NCBI GenBank assembly: GCA_017312345.1
Contig: BLAA01000001.1
Location: 2,046,001 to 2,110,000, forward strand
Source of the DNA: Candidatus Denitrolinea symbiosum
GTDB lineage: Bacteria > Chloroflexota > Anaerolineae > Anaerolineales > Villigracilaceae
Reading direction: 5' to 3'
DNA length: 64,000 nucleotides
Shown here: one piece after another, positions 32,507 through 42,197 of the stretch
Position numbering within the stretch: the first letter of the stretch is position 1
Layout of the letters: every line of letters starts with the position of its first letter
The notes under the pieces: generated by a model
The model's input: the letters and a program-made list of their open reading frames with translations, nothing else
Databases searched by the model: none
What the model was told of the DNA's origin: nothing
Program-made: the position numbers and the translations under genes

Positions 32507-33313
32507 TTAAGGCAGGCTGGACGAATGGAGGAACGACAGGATGGCCTCCAGCGCGCCGCCGCCGATGGCGAGGGCTTTGTCGGAGACGAGGCGGCACAGG
32601 GCGGGATCGTCGCGCTCGTCCACGTCGCCGAGTTTCAGGCCGCGGGTTACTTCCATGCCGTCGGGGAGTAGTCCGCGCAGGACGCCTTTGAAGGGGCTGT
32701 CGATTTCAATTTTTCGATTTTCAATCTTTGAATGGATCTCGGCGACGAGTTGTCCCGCTTCGAGATGGTCGCCGATGGCCGCGTGCGAGACGAGGGTCCC
32801 GTCGGCGTCGGCGCGCAGGACGCGGCGCGGGTCGCCTTCGGGCTGTCCGCTGTCGGGCGCGGAGCCTCCCTGCCAGTAGACGCGTCCGAGGGTGTGGCCG
32901 CGGCGCGTCTCGATGACGGCGTGGCAGTCGCGCGGGGCGGTGAAGCCGGGTCCCAGTCCGATGTGAAGCGGGACGGGGGCGGGGAGCGGCTGGGGAGTCG
33001 TCTTGAGCAGGCGGGCGTCTATGATAATTTGGTAATTGGTAATTGGTAATTGGCTGATTTCGGGATCGACGAGGACGGGGATTTCGCGTCGGGCGAGAGT
33101 CGACTCGATTTGGTCGGGCGTGACGAGGCGGGCGGCCGCGTCTTCGACGACGATCTGTCCCGCGTAGACCGCCTCGGAGAACGAGACGAGGCGTCGCACC
33201 GCGAGCGGACGCGGCAGTTCGGCGATGACCACGTCGAATCCCGCGTGGTGGAGACGGAGCGCGACGCCGCTGGCGAGGTCCCCGCCGCCGCGGATGAGGA
33301 TGCGTTGGTTCAT
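32507..33313 (-). CDS. EF2563/YqeB-type molybdenum hydroxylase accessory protein
   Basis: 268 residues from the ATG at 33313, which overlaps the upstream stop (ATGA). The N-terminal ILIRGGGDLASGVALRLHHAGFDVVIAEL is a Rossmann-like start typical of the selenium-dependent molybdenum hydroxylase system protein; GLGPGFTAPRDCHAVIETRRGHTLGRVYW is also characteristic. It probably helps mature a molybdenum hydroxylase, fitting the xanthine-dehydrogenase-type genes 2 kb upstream. Two period-7 arrays are translated inside it (LPITNYQIII and SKIENRKIEID). Confidence 0.8.
   Translation of the reverse strand: MNQRILIRGGGDLASGVALRLHHAGFDVVIAELPRPLAVRRLVSFSEAVYAGQIVVEDAAARLVTPDQIESTLARREIPVLVDPEISQLPITNYQIIIDARLLKTTPQPLPAPVPLHIGLGPGFTAPRDCHAVIETRRGHTLGRVYWQGGSAPDSGQPEGDPRRVLRADADGTLVSHAAIGDHLEAGQLVAEIHSKIENRKIEIDSPFKGVLRGLLPDGMEVTRGLKLGDVDERDDPALCRLVSDKALAIGGGALEAILSFLHSSSLP
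32700..32734. repeat. Period-7 array inside the EF2563-like gene (second)
   Basis: TCGATTT, CAATTTT, TCGATTT, TCAATCT, TTGAATG: five AT-rich heptamers, translated in the minus-strand protein. Confidence 0.6.
33024..33058. repeat. Period-7 array inside the EF2563-like gene (first)
   Basis: Three perfect GGTAATT units flanked by ATAATTT-like and GGCTGAT units. Translated as LPITNYQIII in an otherwise GC-rich gene. Confidence 0.85.
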
Positions 33314-34005
33314 TTTTCTCTGACAGGTTCCATGAGCAGATGCCCGAAGGCGTACAGCGTGACGTAGACGAAGAGGAAGAATCCCGCGAAGATGACCGTG
33401 AAGCCGATGGAGCGCAGGCTGGGGTCTTGCGCGCCGACGACGAATTGCCGGAAGATGCCTTTCGGGTCGGCGAAGATGTCCCACGAATTCCAGCGGATGA
33501 AACGCCCGATGTAGACGCCGAGTCCGCTCAACACGGAGACGACGAAGACCATGATCCAGCTGACCCAGCGTCCGAATTCGCGGTGGACGATATCCTGCAT
33601 CAGGTAGAGGGAGACGACGCCGAGGAGCATCCCCGTCCACGAAAACCACATCAGCAGCATCACGTCGAACCAGTCGGGGACGCTGGCGCTTGGCTCAGCC
33701 AGGTGTTTGAAATCGGTGATAATGTAGGGCGCGTTGGGCAGGAAGATCAGCCACACGAAAGCGATGACGGGGACGACGATGTAAAGCCATTTCCGTCCCA
33801 GGGATAGCGTCCAGGCGGTGTAGGCCGCGATCAGCGGAATCCACGCCAGGAAGAGATTCCAGACGAGGAAGGTGAAACCGTAGTCGTTGTACCAGAATCC
33901 GCGGAAGCGATAGAGCGCGATGGAGAAGACGCTTGCGGCTCCGAGCAGGAAGAAGATGGCAAGGCGATAACGGTAGGATTTGACGGTGTTGTAGAGATTG
34001 CTCAT
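33310..34005 (-). CDS. DUF1361 membrane protein
   Basis: 231 residues from the ATG at 34005. Seven or so membrane segments with the DUF1361 landmarks FLVWNLFLAWIPL, FLPNAPYIITDFKHL and WSWTGMLLGVVSLYLMQDIV-like segments (read here as FSWTGMLLGVVSLYLM). Function unknown. A longer frame upstream runs into the heptamer array and is not used. A -10 box 7 nt before the ATG implies leaderless transcription. The last 4 nt overlap the EF2563-like gene. Confidence 0.85.
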   Translation of the reverse strand: MSNLYNTVKSYRYRLAIFFLLGAASVFSIALYRFRGFWYNDYGFTFLVWNLFLAWIPLIAAYTAWTLSLGRKWLYIVVPVIAFVWLIFLPNAPYIITDFKHLAEPSASVPDWFDVMLLMWFSWTGMLLGVVSLYLMQDIVHREFGRWVSWIMVFVVSVLSGLGVYIGRFIRWNSWDIFADPKGIFRQFVVGAQDPSLRSIGFTVIFAGFFLFVYVTLYAFGHLLMEPVREK

Positions 34006-34012
34006 GGAGGGG

Positions 34013-34018
34013 ATTATA
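34013..34018 (-). promoter_or_regulatory. -10 box giving a probable leaderless transcript
   Basis: TATAAT on the minus strand, 7 nt before the DUF1361 ATG at 34005. Confidence 0.6.
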
Positions 34019-34030
34019 AGGGATGGGGGG

Positions 34031-34113
34031 AATAGAGAGTAGAGAGCAGAAGGCGGAAGGCGGGAGGCGGGAGGCGGAAGGCGGGAGGCGGAAGGCGGAA
34101 GGCGGAAGGCGGA
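34031..34113. repeat. Long period-7 array (AGGCGGA/AGGCGGG)n
   Basis: Nine consecutive heptamers AGGCGGA or AGGCGGG (34051-34113), preceded by AATAGAG, AGTAGAG and AGCAGAA-like units. It fills the spacer between the alpha/beta hydrolase stop and the DUF1361 promoter. Confidence 0.9.
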
Positions 34114-34118
34114 GAGGG

Positions 34119-35027
34119 TTAGGCGTGGGTTGTGAGAAATTGGCGGAGGATGGGGTTGACGGCTTCGGGTTTTTCGTAATGCGGGATGTGTCCGCAATTT
34201 TCGATAACGTGGAATTCGGCGTGCGGGATGGCGGCGCGGATGAAGCCGCTGTCCGCGAAGGGGATGGTCGTGTCGTCCCGACCCCAGAAGAGGAGGGTCG
34301 GTTTGCGGAGCTGCCCCACGCGTTGGTAGGTCTCGTGGAAGGATTCCAGCATCCCGCTGCGGATGGTGGACAGGATGGCGCGCCTGAATCCTTTGATCCG
34401 CATTTGCGGTTTGTAGCGCTCGATGAAATGTTTTACCAGGATCGGGTCGTAAAAATCGGACGCGATCTGGCTCGCGAAGGAGTCGTTTCCGAGCAGGCCG
34501 AGTCCCAGCTCGCCCAGGCCGCGAACTTTAAGGAGTTTGAGCGCGGCGGGAAGTTGGACCGGCCGCGCGCCCGCCGGGTCCACCAGGATGTGCGTCTTGA
34601 CGCGCTCGGGGAACTGATCTGCGAACGCGGCGCTGATCGGGCCTCCCAGCGAAAGTCCCGCGAGGTGGACCGGCTCGCGCAGGTCCAGCGCGTCCAGCAG
34701 GTCTTTGAGTTGACGCGTGAACAGGCGGATGTCGTAGCGCACGCGCGGACGGTCCGAAAGTCCGCGCCCGAACAGGTCGTAGCGCAGGACGCGGAAGCCG
34801 GAGCCGCGCAGGAAGTCGAAGGTCGGATCCCAGATGAAGGAGGGGACGGAGAAGCCGTGGATGAGGACGACAATTGCCCTAGCCCCTTTCCCCTCTCCCG
34901 ATTTCGGGAGAGGGAAATGAAGTTCGTAATGGCAGACGCCGTCTGAAAGTTGGACGAACGACCCGCCCGCGTGAGCGCGGGCAGAGTCGGTCAACTCCTC
35001 GGTTTCGGAGAAGTAAGGGAAGGACAT
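34119..35027 (-). CDS. Alpha/beta hydrolase
   Basis: 302 residues from the ATG at 35027. Oxyanion segment VVLIHGFSVPSFIWDP, nucleophile Ser126 in AGLSLGG, acid in FWGRDDTTIPF and His in ENCGHIPHYEKPE form a complete triad. Closest in style to meta-cleavage-product hydrolases and haloperoxidase-like enzymes; substrate unknown. The peptide KSGEGKGARA near residue 41 is encoded by a palindromic repeat also found, in the same frame, in the molybdenum hydroxylase gene upstream. Confidence 0.9.
   Translation of the reverse strand: MSFPYFSETEELTDSARAHAGGSFVQLSDGVCHYELHFPLPKSGEGKGARAIVVLIHGFSVPSFIWDPTFDFLRGSGFRVLRYDLFGRGLSDRPRVRYDIRLFTRQLKDLLDALDLREPVHLAGLSLGGPISAAFADQFPERVKTHILVDPAGARPVQLPAALKLLKVRGLGELGLGLLGNDSFASQIASDFYDPILVKHFIERYKPQMRIKGFRRAILSTIRSGMLESFHETYQRVGQLRKPTLLFWGRDDTTIPFADSGFIRAAIPHAEFHVIENCGHIPHYEKPEAVNPILRQFLTTHA
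34876..34914. repeat. Protein-coding palindromic repeat, copy 1
   Basis: Contains CCCTCTCCCG-ATTT-CGGGAGAGGG (34891-34914). The stretch 34876-34906 matches 36997-37027 at 27 of 31 positions. It lies inside the alpha/beta hydrolase gene. Confidence 0.8.
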
Positions 35028-35093
35028 GATGTTCGAGGCGCGGATTTGGCGGAAAGGAATTCCAACGAAAATCCGCGCCATCCGTGTACCGGC

Positions 35094-37313
35094 TTAAATC
35101 TTTCCCAGTCCTCTCAACACGCGTTCGGGCGTGAGCGGGAAATCGTCGAACCAGACGCCGGTCGCGTCGTGGACGGCGGAGGAGATGGCCGCGGCGGTCG
35201 GCAGGAAGGGCAGTTCGCCCAGCCCGCGCGCGCCCCACGGTCCGTTCGGATCGGGGACTTCGACGATGACTGATTCCACTTTTTCGGGGATGTCGAGGAT
35301 GGTCGGGATGAGATACGTGGATAGTTGGTTGGTCAGGATGTGCCCGTCCTTCAATTTCAAGTCTTCGAGCATGGCGTAGCCCTGCGCCTGCACCACAGCG
35401 CCTTCGATCTGGCCCTCCACCAGCGTCGGGTTGATGGCCTGCCCCACGTCGTCCGCGGAGATGACGCGCAGGACGCGCGTTTGTCCCGTCTCGGTGTCCA
35501 CTTCCACTTCCACGGCTTGCGCGGAATACGCGTACGCGAAATTTGGCACGGAATGACCCGTTTCTTTGTCCATGGTGGTCGTCTTCGGCGCGAGATATTT
35601 GAACTCCGCGATGGCGGGACGTTCCTCGGCCTCCCATTTTTCCAGAGCCGCCTTGCCCGCGCCCTTGATGGCGTTGCCCGCCATGAACGTCATGCGCGAG
35701 GCGGAGACCGAGCCGGAGCTCTGCGTGAACGACGTATCCGACACGCGCAGCTGCACTTTGTCCACGCTCACGCCGACCGCTTCAGCGGCCATCTGCGCCA
35801 TGACGGTGTGAGTCCCCTGTCCCACCTCGGCGCCCGCGTGGTACAAGACCACCTTTTCGATCTGACCGTTCCCGTGGATCTCGACCTTCGCCCAGCAATT
35901 TTCCTGATAGCCAAAACTGAAGCCGATGTTTTTGAATCCCGCCGCGAAGCCGCGCCCGCGCACAATGGACGACGGCCGGCCCGACTCGACCTTCGGACCG
36001 CGCGCCTCGGTCCGACTCCAACCGAACTTCGCCGCCGCTTCCTCGATGACCTTCGAGACGGTCACCGGACCCGGGGCCGGGGTGCCGACCCCGAGCGTGT
36101 CGCCGTCTTTCAGCGCGTTCTTCAGGCGGAACTCCACCGGGTCCATGCCGAGTTTTTCGGCGAGTTTGTCCATTTGCAGTTCGGCCATATACAAGGCCTG
36201 CGGCGCGCCGAACCCGCGGAAGGCCGCGCCCGGCACGTTGTTGGTGTAGACGCCGTACACGTCTGCTTTGAGATTGGGGATGAAGTAGGGTCCCGTGCAG
36301 GTGATGGCGGAATTTCCCAGCACCTTGTTGCTGGTGTACATATATGCGCCGCCGTCGCCGACCATTTCGATCTCCGCGGCTACCAGCTTCCCGTCTTTGG
36401 TCGCGCCCCATTTCGCTTTTGTGAAGGTCGGGTGCCGCTTGCCGTGACCGATGATGGACTCGCGCCGCGTCCAGATGATGCGGACGGGTTTGTTCAATTT
36501 CCACGCCGCCAGCGCCAGCGCGATCTGGACGGAGATGTCCTCGCGTCCGCCGAACGCGCCGCCGATGGCGGGGTAGATGACGCGCACCCGCTCTTCCGGC
36601 AGGCCGAGGCTGTGGGCGATCGCTTCCGCGTCCTCGTGCGCCCATTGACCGGCGGCGGCCACCGTCACGCGGCCCTCCTCGTCAATGTACGCCAGCCCCG
36701 CTTCGGGCTGGAGGTAGGCGTGTTCCTGGTAGGGAGTCTGGTACTCGCCCTCCACGATCACGTCCGCTTGGCTGAAGTCCACTTCGCCTTTGCGGATCTT
36801 GTAATGGACGCAGACGTTCGAGTCGCCGCGCTCGGGATGGAGTTGCGGCGCGCCGGGCTGCATCGCCTGGCGCGCGTCGAACACGGCCGGCAGGTCTTCG
36901 TATTCGACCTCGATCAGTTTGACCGCCTGCGCCGCGATCTCCTCCGTCTCCGCGACGACGGCCGCGATCTGGTCGCCCTCGAAGCGGACGATGTCTGCCC
37001 TCACCCTTTGCCCCTCTCCCGATTTCGCGGCAGGGACGGGGGCCGGCCCGCAGAAGACAGGCTGATCCTGCCACTGCAGCCCATACTCGTTGACCGGCAC
37101 GTCCTTCGAGGTGAAGACCGCCGTCACGCCCGCGAGCGCCTCCGCCTTGCGGACGTCGAGCGCGGTCACGCGCGCGTGGGCGCGTTCCGCGAACAACATT
37201 TTCATGTGCAACATGCCCGGCATGGACAGGTCGCCGGAGTATTGCGCCGCCCCCGTCGCTTTGCCGCGCGCGTCCACGCGCGGGGAAGATTGACCGATGG
37301 ATTTTGTAGTCAT
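35094..37313 (-). CDS. Xanthine dehydrogenase family molybdopterin-binding subunit
   Basis: 739 residues. Aldehyde oxidase/xanthine dehydrogenase a/b hammerhead domain (residues 10-130), then the molybdopterin-binding domain with IGGAFGGREDISVQIALALAAW, GAAFRGFGAPQALYMAELQMDKLAEKLGMDPVEFRLKN and, near the C-terminus, GARGLGELPFLPTAAAISSAV with the catalytic-type Glu. Probably a hydroxylase of purines or other N-heterocycles or aldehydes. An insertion KSGEGQRVRA near residue 97 is encoded by a palindromic repeat. It follows a small membrane protein gene by 3 nt. Confidence 0.92.
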   Translation of the reverse strand: MTTKSIGQSSPRVDARGKATGAAQYSGDLSMPGMLHMKMLFAERAHARVTALDVRKAEALAGVTAVFTSKDVPVNEYGLQWQDQPVFCGPAPVPAAKSGEGQRVRADIVRFEGDQIAAVVAETEEIAAQAVKLIEVEYEDLPAVFDARQAMQPGAPQLHPERGDSNVCVHYKIRKGEVDFSQADVIVEGEYQTPYQEHAYLQPEAGLAYIDEEGRVTVAAAGQWAHEDAEAIAHSLGLPEERVRVIYPAIGGAFGGREDISVQIALALAAWKLNKPVRIIWTRRESIIGHGKRHPTFTKAKWGATKDGKLVAAEIEMVGDGGAYMYTSNKVLGNSAITCTGPYFIPNLKADVYGVYTNNVPGAAFRGFGAPQALYMAELQMDKLAEKLGMDPVEFRLKNALKDGDTLGVGTPAPGPVTVSKVIEEAAAKFGWSRTEARGPKVESGRPSSIVRGRGFAAGFKNIGFSFGYQENCWAKVEIHGNGQIEKVVLYHAGAEVGQGTHTVMAQMAAEAVGVSVDKVQLRVSDTSFTQSSGSVSASRMTFMAGNAIKGAGKAALEKWEAEERPAIAEFKYLAPKTTTMDKETGHSVPNFAYAYSAQAVEVEVDTETGQTRVLRVISADDVGQAINPTLVEGQIEGAVVQAQGYAMLEDLKLKDGHILTNQLSTYLIPTILDIPEKVESVIVEVPDPNGPWGARGLGELPFLPTAAAISSAVHDATGVWFDDFPLTPERVLRGLGKI
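36997..37027. repeat. Protein-coding palindromic repeat, copy 2
   Basis: 27 of 31 bases match 34876-34906. It is translated in the same frame (KSGEG) in the molybdopterin subunit. Confidence 0.8.
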
Positions 37314-37316
37314 GGT

Positions 37317-37739
37317 TTACCGTTTGTATTTTCTGACTTTGACGTTGGCCGGCGGCGCGTCGAATTGCGAATAACGCGACGGCCCGGCCAGCCGATAGAC
37401 GAACGCGTATGCCAGGGCGATGACGCCCATGAGCAGGATGACCAGCGTGAAGGCGATGAGCAGGATGGCGTAGAGATTTTCCAGGCTTTGGATCCAATTC
37501 AGGATCGGGACCAGGCCGGGAACGCGGAACAGAAGCGCGGGCATGAGCGGCCGTCCCAGCAGGCCGGGAGGCAGGGCGATGCCCAGGCCGGGCGCCATCT
37601 CGACCAGGATCGTACTGAGTCCCAGCGACATGGCCGGCACGATCAGCAGGATCAAACAGCCGATGCCCCGCCAGATGGGATGAGGCTCCTTGCGGCGGAT
37701 CGGCTTCACCTTGCGTTCGGCGGTCTGATATTTCGGCAT
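37317..37739 (-). CDS. Small membrane protein within the molybdenum hydroxylase operon
   Basis: 140 residues. Basic N-terminus (MPKYQTAERKVKPIRRKEPH), then three hydrophobic segments (about 25-45, 62-75 and 88-112) and a basic tail. No family recognised. It lies 3 nt from both neighbours, between the FAD/[2Fe-2S] subunit and the molybdopterin subunit, which is an unexpected place for a membrane protein; a membrane tether for the complex or a chance insertion are both possible. Confidence 0.75.
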   Translation of the reverse strand: MPKYQTAERKVKPIRRKEPHPIWRGIGCLILLIVPAMSLGLSTILVEMAPGLGIALPPGLLGRPLMPALLFRVPGLVPILNWIQSLENLYAILLIAFTLVILLMGVIALAYAFVYRLAGPSRYSQFDAPPANVKVRKYKR

Positions 37740-37742
37740 GGA

Positions 37743-39140
<1,398 letters not shown>

Positions 39141-39212
39141 TGTTTTGTTCCCTTTCTCACTTATTCTAACACGACAACGAGAGAGGGCGCGCAGGGCGGC
39201 TTAAAAAATTAT

Positions 39213-39240
39213 CCCCGGAACGCGGCTTGGCGTCCCGGGG
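39213..39240. terminator. Intrinsic terminator between minus-strand genes
   Basis: CCCCGG-A-ACG and CGT-C-CCGGGG pair with an 8-nt loop. On the minus strand it is followed by ATAATTTTTTAAG, ending the 39270-39785 gene; on the plus strand a T-rich run also follows. Confidence 0.75.
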
Positions 39241-39269
39241 CGTTTTGAAATTTTTTGGCCCGGCGGAGG

Positions 39270-39785
39270 TCAACTCGTGAAGACTTCGCCGCGCTGCTCG
39301 AAGGTGGTCACGGCCTGGCGCGCCAGCGTGGTCAGGTTGCGGATGGCGGCGGGCAGGGCTTCCTCGTCCGCGAGGCTGGCTTCCACGTTGTCGAGGGCGC
39401 GGCCCGTCTGGTCCGCGAGGTCGAAGAAGGCGTTGTCGAAGGCGTAGAGTTTCGCCAGTTCGGCCTCGTTGATCTTGACGGCGTCGAAGAGTCCCGACGC
39501 GCCGTAGGAGGCCTTGCTGATCTTGTCAATGAAGGTGCGGATCTTGATGACGGCCTTCTCCATGTCGTCCACGTAGGAGAGCATGCCGCTGCTGACGAGT
39601 TCGGCTTGCAGGGCGGAGGCGCGGCTGTAAAGTTCCTCGAAACGCCGGGCGACGGTCTCGCGCAGGAGTTTGTCGGCCGCGCGGCGGTTCTGGCGTTCGA
39701 TGTACCCGCCGAAGCCGGGGATTTTGGACGCCAGGTTTTTGAACGCGTCCTGACTGTTGGTCACTTTCTCGAATAGATCGCTCAT
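39270..39785 (-). CDS. Conserved helical protein of unknown function
   Basis: 171 residues from the ATG at 39785 (AAGGAG 9 nt upstream). Almost entirely alpha-helical by pattern, with MSDLFEKVTNSQDAFKNLASKIPGF at the N-terminus and acidic coiled-coil-like helices after it. No signal peptide or membrane helix. It gives the impression of a cytoplasmic scaffold protein, but no family is recognised. Transcribed from a box at 39848-39853, divergent to the aldolase gene. Confidence 0.75.
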   Translation of the reverse strand: MSDLFEKVTNSQDAFKNLASKIPGFGGYIERQNRRAADKLLRETVARRFEELYSRASALQAELVSSGMLSYVDDMEKAVIKIRTFIDKISKASYGASGLFDAVKINEAELAKLYAFDNAFFDLADQTGRALDNVEASLADEEALPAAIRNLTTLARQAVTTFEQRGEVFTS

Positions 39786-39847
39786 GTGTGAGTCTCCTTG
39801 ATTGCATGTACGGAAAAAAGACGCTTTGCGTTGCGCGGTTTTCATTC

Positions 39848-39853
39848 ATTATA
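39848..39853 (-). promoter_or_regulatory. -10 box of the helical protein gene
   Basis: TATAAT on the minus strand, 62 nt before the ATG, back to back with the aldolase promoter. Confidence 0.5.
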
Positions 39854-39868
39854 GCCTGACTTCGGAGT

Positions 39869-39874
39869 TATAAT
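39869..39874 (+). promoter_or_regulatory. -10 box of the aldolase gene
   Basis: TATAAT 53 nt before the ATG at 39928. Confidence 0.5.
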
Positions 39875-39927
39875 CAAGAAACAAAATATTACAGCCCGAC
39901 GGGCATCCTCGGGCAAGGAGAATTGTG

Positions 39928-40992
39928 ATGACCACTGACATTGCTGCCCTTTTGGGCGACAAGGCCGAATCGCTGCTGGGATTCAATTCGCCGAAGATCT
40001 CCAAAGACCGCCTCCAGCTGGCGGGACCTGACTTTGTGGACCGCGTCTTCGCGCAGTCGGACCGCAACAACCGCGTCCTCGGCAACCTGACATGGATGTA
40101 CGGCCACGGCCGCCTCGGCGGGACGGGCTACATGTCCATCCTGCCGGTGGACCAGGGCATCGAGCATTCGGGCGGCGCGTCGTTCGCGAAGAACCCCGAT
40201 TACTTCGATCCCGAAAAGATCATCGAACTCGCCATCGAGGGCGGCTGCAACGCGGTCGCTTCGACCTTCGGCGTGCTGGGGATGATGTCGCGCAAGTACG
40301 CGCACAAGATCCCCTTCCTCGTCAAGATCAACCACAACGAACTGCTGACCTATCCGAACAGTTTCGAGCAGATCCTGTTCGGGACGGTGGAGCAGGCCTA
40401 CGACATGGGCGCGGCCGCCGTCGGCGCGACCGTCTACTTCGGCTCGGACGACTCGCACCGCGAACTCATCGAGATCGCGCAAGCCTTCGCCCTCGCCCAC
40501 GAACTCGGCATGGCGACTGTCCTGTGGTGCTACCTCCGCAACCCGGCCTTCAAAAAAGACAAGGACTACCACGTCTCCGCGGACTTGACGGGACAGGCGA
40601 ACCACATCGGCGTCACCATCGAAGCGGACATCGTCAAGCAGAAACTTGCCGAGAACAACGGCGGCTTCATCGCCTTGAACACGGGCGGCAGTTCCTACGG
40701 CAAACTGGATAAACGCATCTACAGCGATCTGACCAGCGACCATCCCATTGACCTGTGCCGCTATCAGGCGATCAACTGCTACGCGGGCCGTGTCGGGATG
40801 ATCAACAGCGGCGGCGCTTCGGGCGAGAACGATTTCGCCGATGCCGCCATAACGGCGGTCGTCAACAAGCGCGCCGGCGGGCACGGTCTCATCTCCGGCC
40901 GCAAGGCCTTCCAGCGCCCGATGGCCGAAGGCGTGAAACTGCTGAACACCATCCAGGACGTGTACCTGGACAAAAGCATCACGGTGGCGTAA
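39928..40992 (+). CDS. fbaB: Class I fructose-bisphosphate aldolase (DhnA/FbaB type)
   Basis: 354 residues; the ATG at 39928 (AAGGAG 7 nt upstream) is preferred to an adjacent GTG. Typical blocks are [56 protein letters not shown] and [23 protein letters not shown]. This Schiff-base aldolase interconverts fructose 1,6-bisphosphate with dihydroxyacetone phosphate and glyceraldehyde 3-phosphate in glycolysis or gluconeogenesis. The NUDIX gene begins directly after its stop. Confidence 0.93.
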   Translation: MTTDIAALLGDKAESLLGFNSPKISKDRLQLAGPDFVDRVFAQSDRNNRVLGNLTWMYGHGRLGGTGYMSILPVDQGIEHSGGASFAKNPDYFDPEKIIELAIEGGCNAVASTFGVLGMMSRKYAHKIPFLVKINHNELLTYPNSFEQILFGTVEQAYDMGAAAVGATVYFGSDDSHRELIEIAQAFALAHELGMATVLWCYLRNPAFKKDKDYHVSADLTGQANHIGVTIEADIVKQKLAENNGGFIALNTGGSSYGKLDKRIYSDLTSDHPIDLCRYQAINCYAGRVGMINSGGASGENDFADAAITAVVNKRAGGHGLISGRKAFQRPMAEGVKLLNTIQDVYLDKSITVA

Positions 40993-41547
40993 GTGCCTCG
41001 GTCCGACCAGGGCGTCACCCGCGAACGTTACATGCTGATTCCCCGCGTGCTGATCTTTTTACGGCGCGGGGAATCGGTTTTGCTCATCAAAGGCGCGCCG
41101 AACAAACGTCTCTGGGCGAACAAGTACAACGGGATCGGCGGACACGTCGAACGCGGCGAGGACGTCCTGGCCGCGGCGCGGCGCGAACTGGACGAAGAGA
41201 CCGGTCTCCGCGCGGACCTTTGGCTGGCCGGCACGGTGACGGTGGACGCCAGCCCCGACATCGGCGTGGGGCTGTACGTCTTCACCGGGCAAATCGAAGA
41301 GTCGGGGCGGACCGATCCGTTGGGGCGGACCGATCCGTTGGGGCGGACCTACGTGTCCGCCCAACTCCGTCCCAGCGCGGAGGGGACGCTGGAGTGGCTG
41401 CCGCTGTCCGAACTGGCGAGCCGGCCTCTCGTCGAGGATGTGGCGGCGCTGCTCGACCGCGTCCTGCGGATGAAGGCGGGCGATCCGCCCTTTGCCGCGC
41501 GTTCGTTCTATGACGACGACGAAAAATTGAAAGTGGTCTTCGCCTGA
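40993..41547 (+). CDS. NUDIX hydrolase
   Basis: 184 residues from a GTG that immediately follows the aldolase stop. The NUDIX box runs from Gly50 to Leu72 (GGHVERGEDVLAAARRELDE, then ETGL) and is complete. It hydrolyses a nucleoside diphosphate linked to another moiety; MutT-type sanitation is one option. Residues about 104-121 (GRTDPLGRTDPLGRTYV) come from an 18-bp tandem repeat plus palindrome and extend a loop. Confidence 0.9.
   Translation: MPRSDQGVTRERYMLIPRVLIFLRRGESVLLIKGAPNKRLWANKYNGIGGHVERGEDVLAAARRELDEETGLRADLWLAGTVTVDASPDIGVGLYVFTGQIEESGRTDPLGRTDPLGRTYVSAQLRPSAEGTLEWLPLSELASRPLVEDVAALLDRVLRMKAGDPPFAARSFYDDDEKLKVVFA
41304..41362. repeat. 18-bp tandem repeat with terminal palindrome in the NUDIX gene
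   Basis: Two exact units of GGGGCGGACCGATCCGTT (41304-41339), then a partial unit that forms GGGCGGAC-CTACGT-GTCCGCCC (41341-41362). All are translated in frame. Confidence 0.85.
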
Positions 41548-41578
41548 GCGCGTCGCCCGGACGGGGTGAACGGCCTGA

Positions 41579-41584
41579 TATAAT
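41579..41584 (+). promoter_or_regulatory. -10 box of the 173-residue protein gene
   Basis: TATAAT 19 nt before the ATG at 41604, with GAGGAA as ribosome-binding site. Confidence 0.5.
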
Positions 41585-41603
41585 CCGACAGAGAGGAATT
41601 TTT

Positions 41604-42125
41604 ATGTACACTCCCGGCCCCGAAGACAAAGTCACCCTGGTGATGGCGTACACGCAGAACGGTTTGATCCGCGGCGAGGTCGTGACGATGAAGACCATGC
41701 GCATCAACAACTGGCTTCGTACCGACAGCGCGCCCGATTACTTCCATTTTTACAACCTGCAATGGCTTCAGATGACGGCCGGCGGGATCAAGTCTGCCGC
41801 CTACCAGGAACTGATCCTGCCCGTTTCCCAGGCGATCGGTTTTCACGCCGCGCCCCCCTCGCAGGAGCCGCTGGATTACGACGAGCGCGAAGACCGGCGC
41901 GTCAACAAACCCGTGACCATTCACATGGGCTTGTTCACCGTGAACGGATATTTCCGCGCCGCCTCCCAAAGCGACCTGCTCACCACGCTTTCGGTTTCGC
42001 ATTCGGCCTGGATGTCCATTTACGACGCCTCCGTCAGTTCGCCGTATATTCCGCAAATGCCGCCGATCCAGGTATCCATGATGCTGGCGCGCTCGGAGCA
42101 GATCGGGTTTATTTTGCAGGATTGA
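41604..42125 (+). CDS. Conserved protein of unknown function
   Basis: 173 residues. Beta-rich pattern with VTLVMAYTQNGLIRGEVVTMKTMRINNWLRT at the N-terminus and KPVTIHMGLFTVNGYFRAASQSDLLTTL in the middle; no membrane helix. The even spread of conserved-looking hydrophobic residues suggests a folded cytoplasmic domain. No family recognised. It has its own promoter and lies 72 nt before the PLP enzyme gene. Confidence 0.75.
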   Translation: MYTPGPEDKVTLVMAYTQNGLIRGEVVTMKTMRINNWLRTDSAPDYFHFYNLQWLQMTAGGIKSAAYQELILPVSQAIGFHAAPPSQEPLDYDEREDRRVNKPVTIHMGLFTVNGYFRAASQSDLLTTLSVSHSAWMSIYDASVSSPYIPQMPPIQVSMMLARSEQIGFILQD

Positions 42126-42197
42126 GATTTGACGTTTTTTCAGTGAAGCATCCGCGCTTTTCGAGATGGATCTTCAACTACTTTTTTAGGAGACCCC

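Noticed and set aside
32507..33313. Selenocysteine (TGA) codon in the EF2563-like gene or hydroxylase subunits
   Set aside because: No in-frame TGA and no SECIS-like hairpin found; the family name refers to a functional association.
34031..34113. Possible CRISPR array or minisatellite gene regulation site
   Set aside because: Units are 7 bp with no spacers and no cas genes nearby; treated as a period-7 tandem array.
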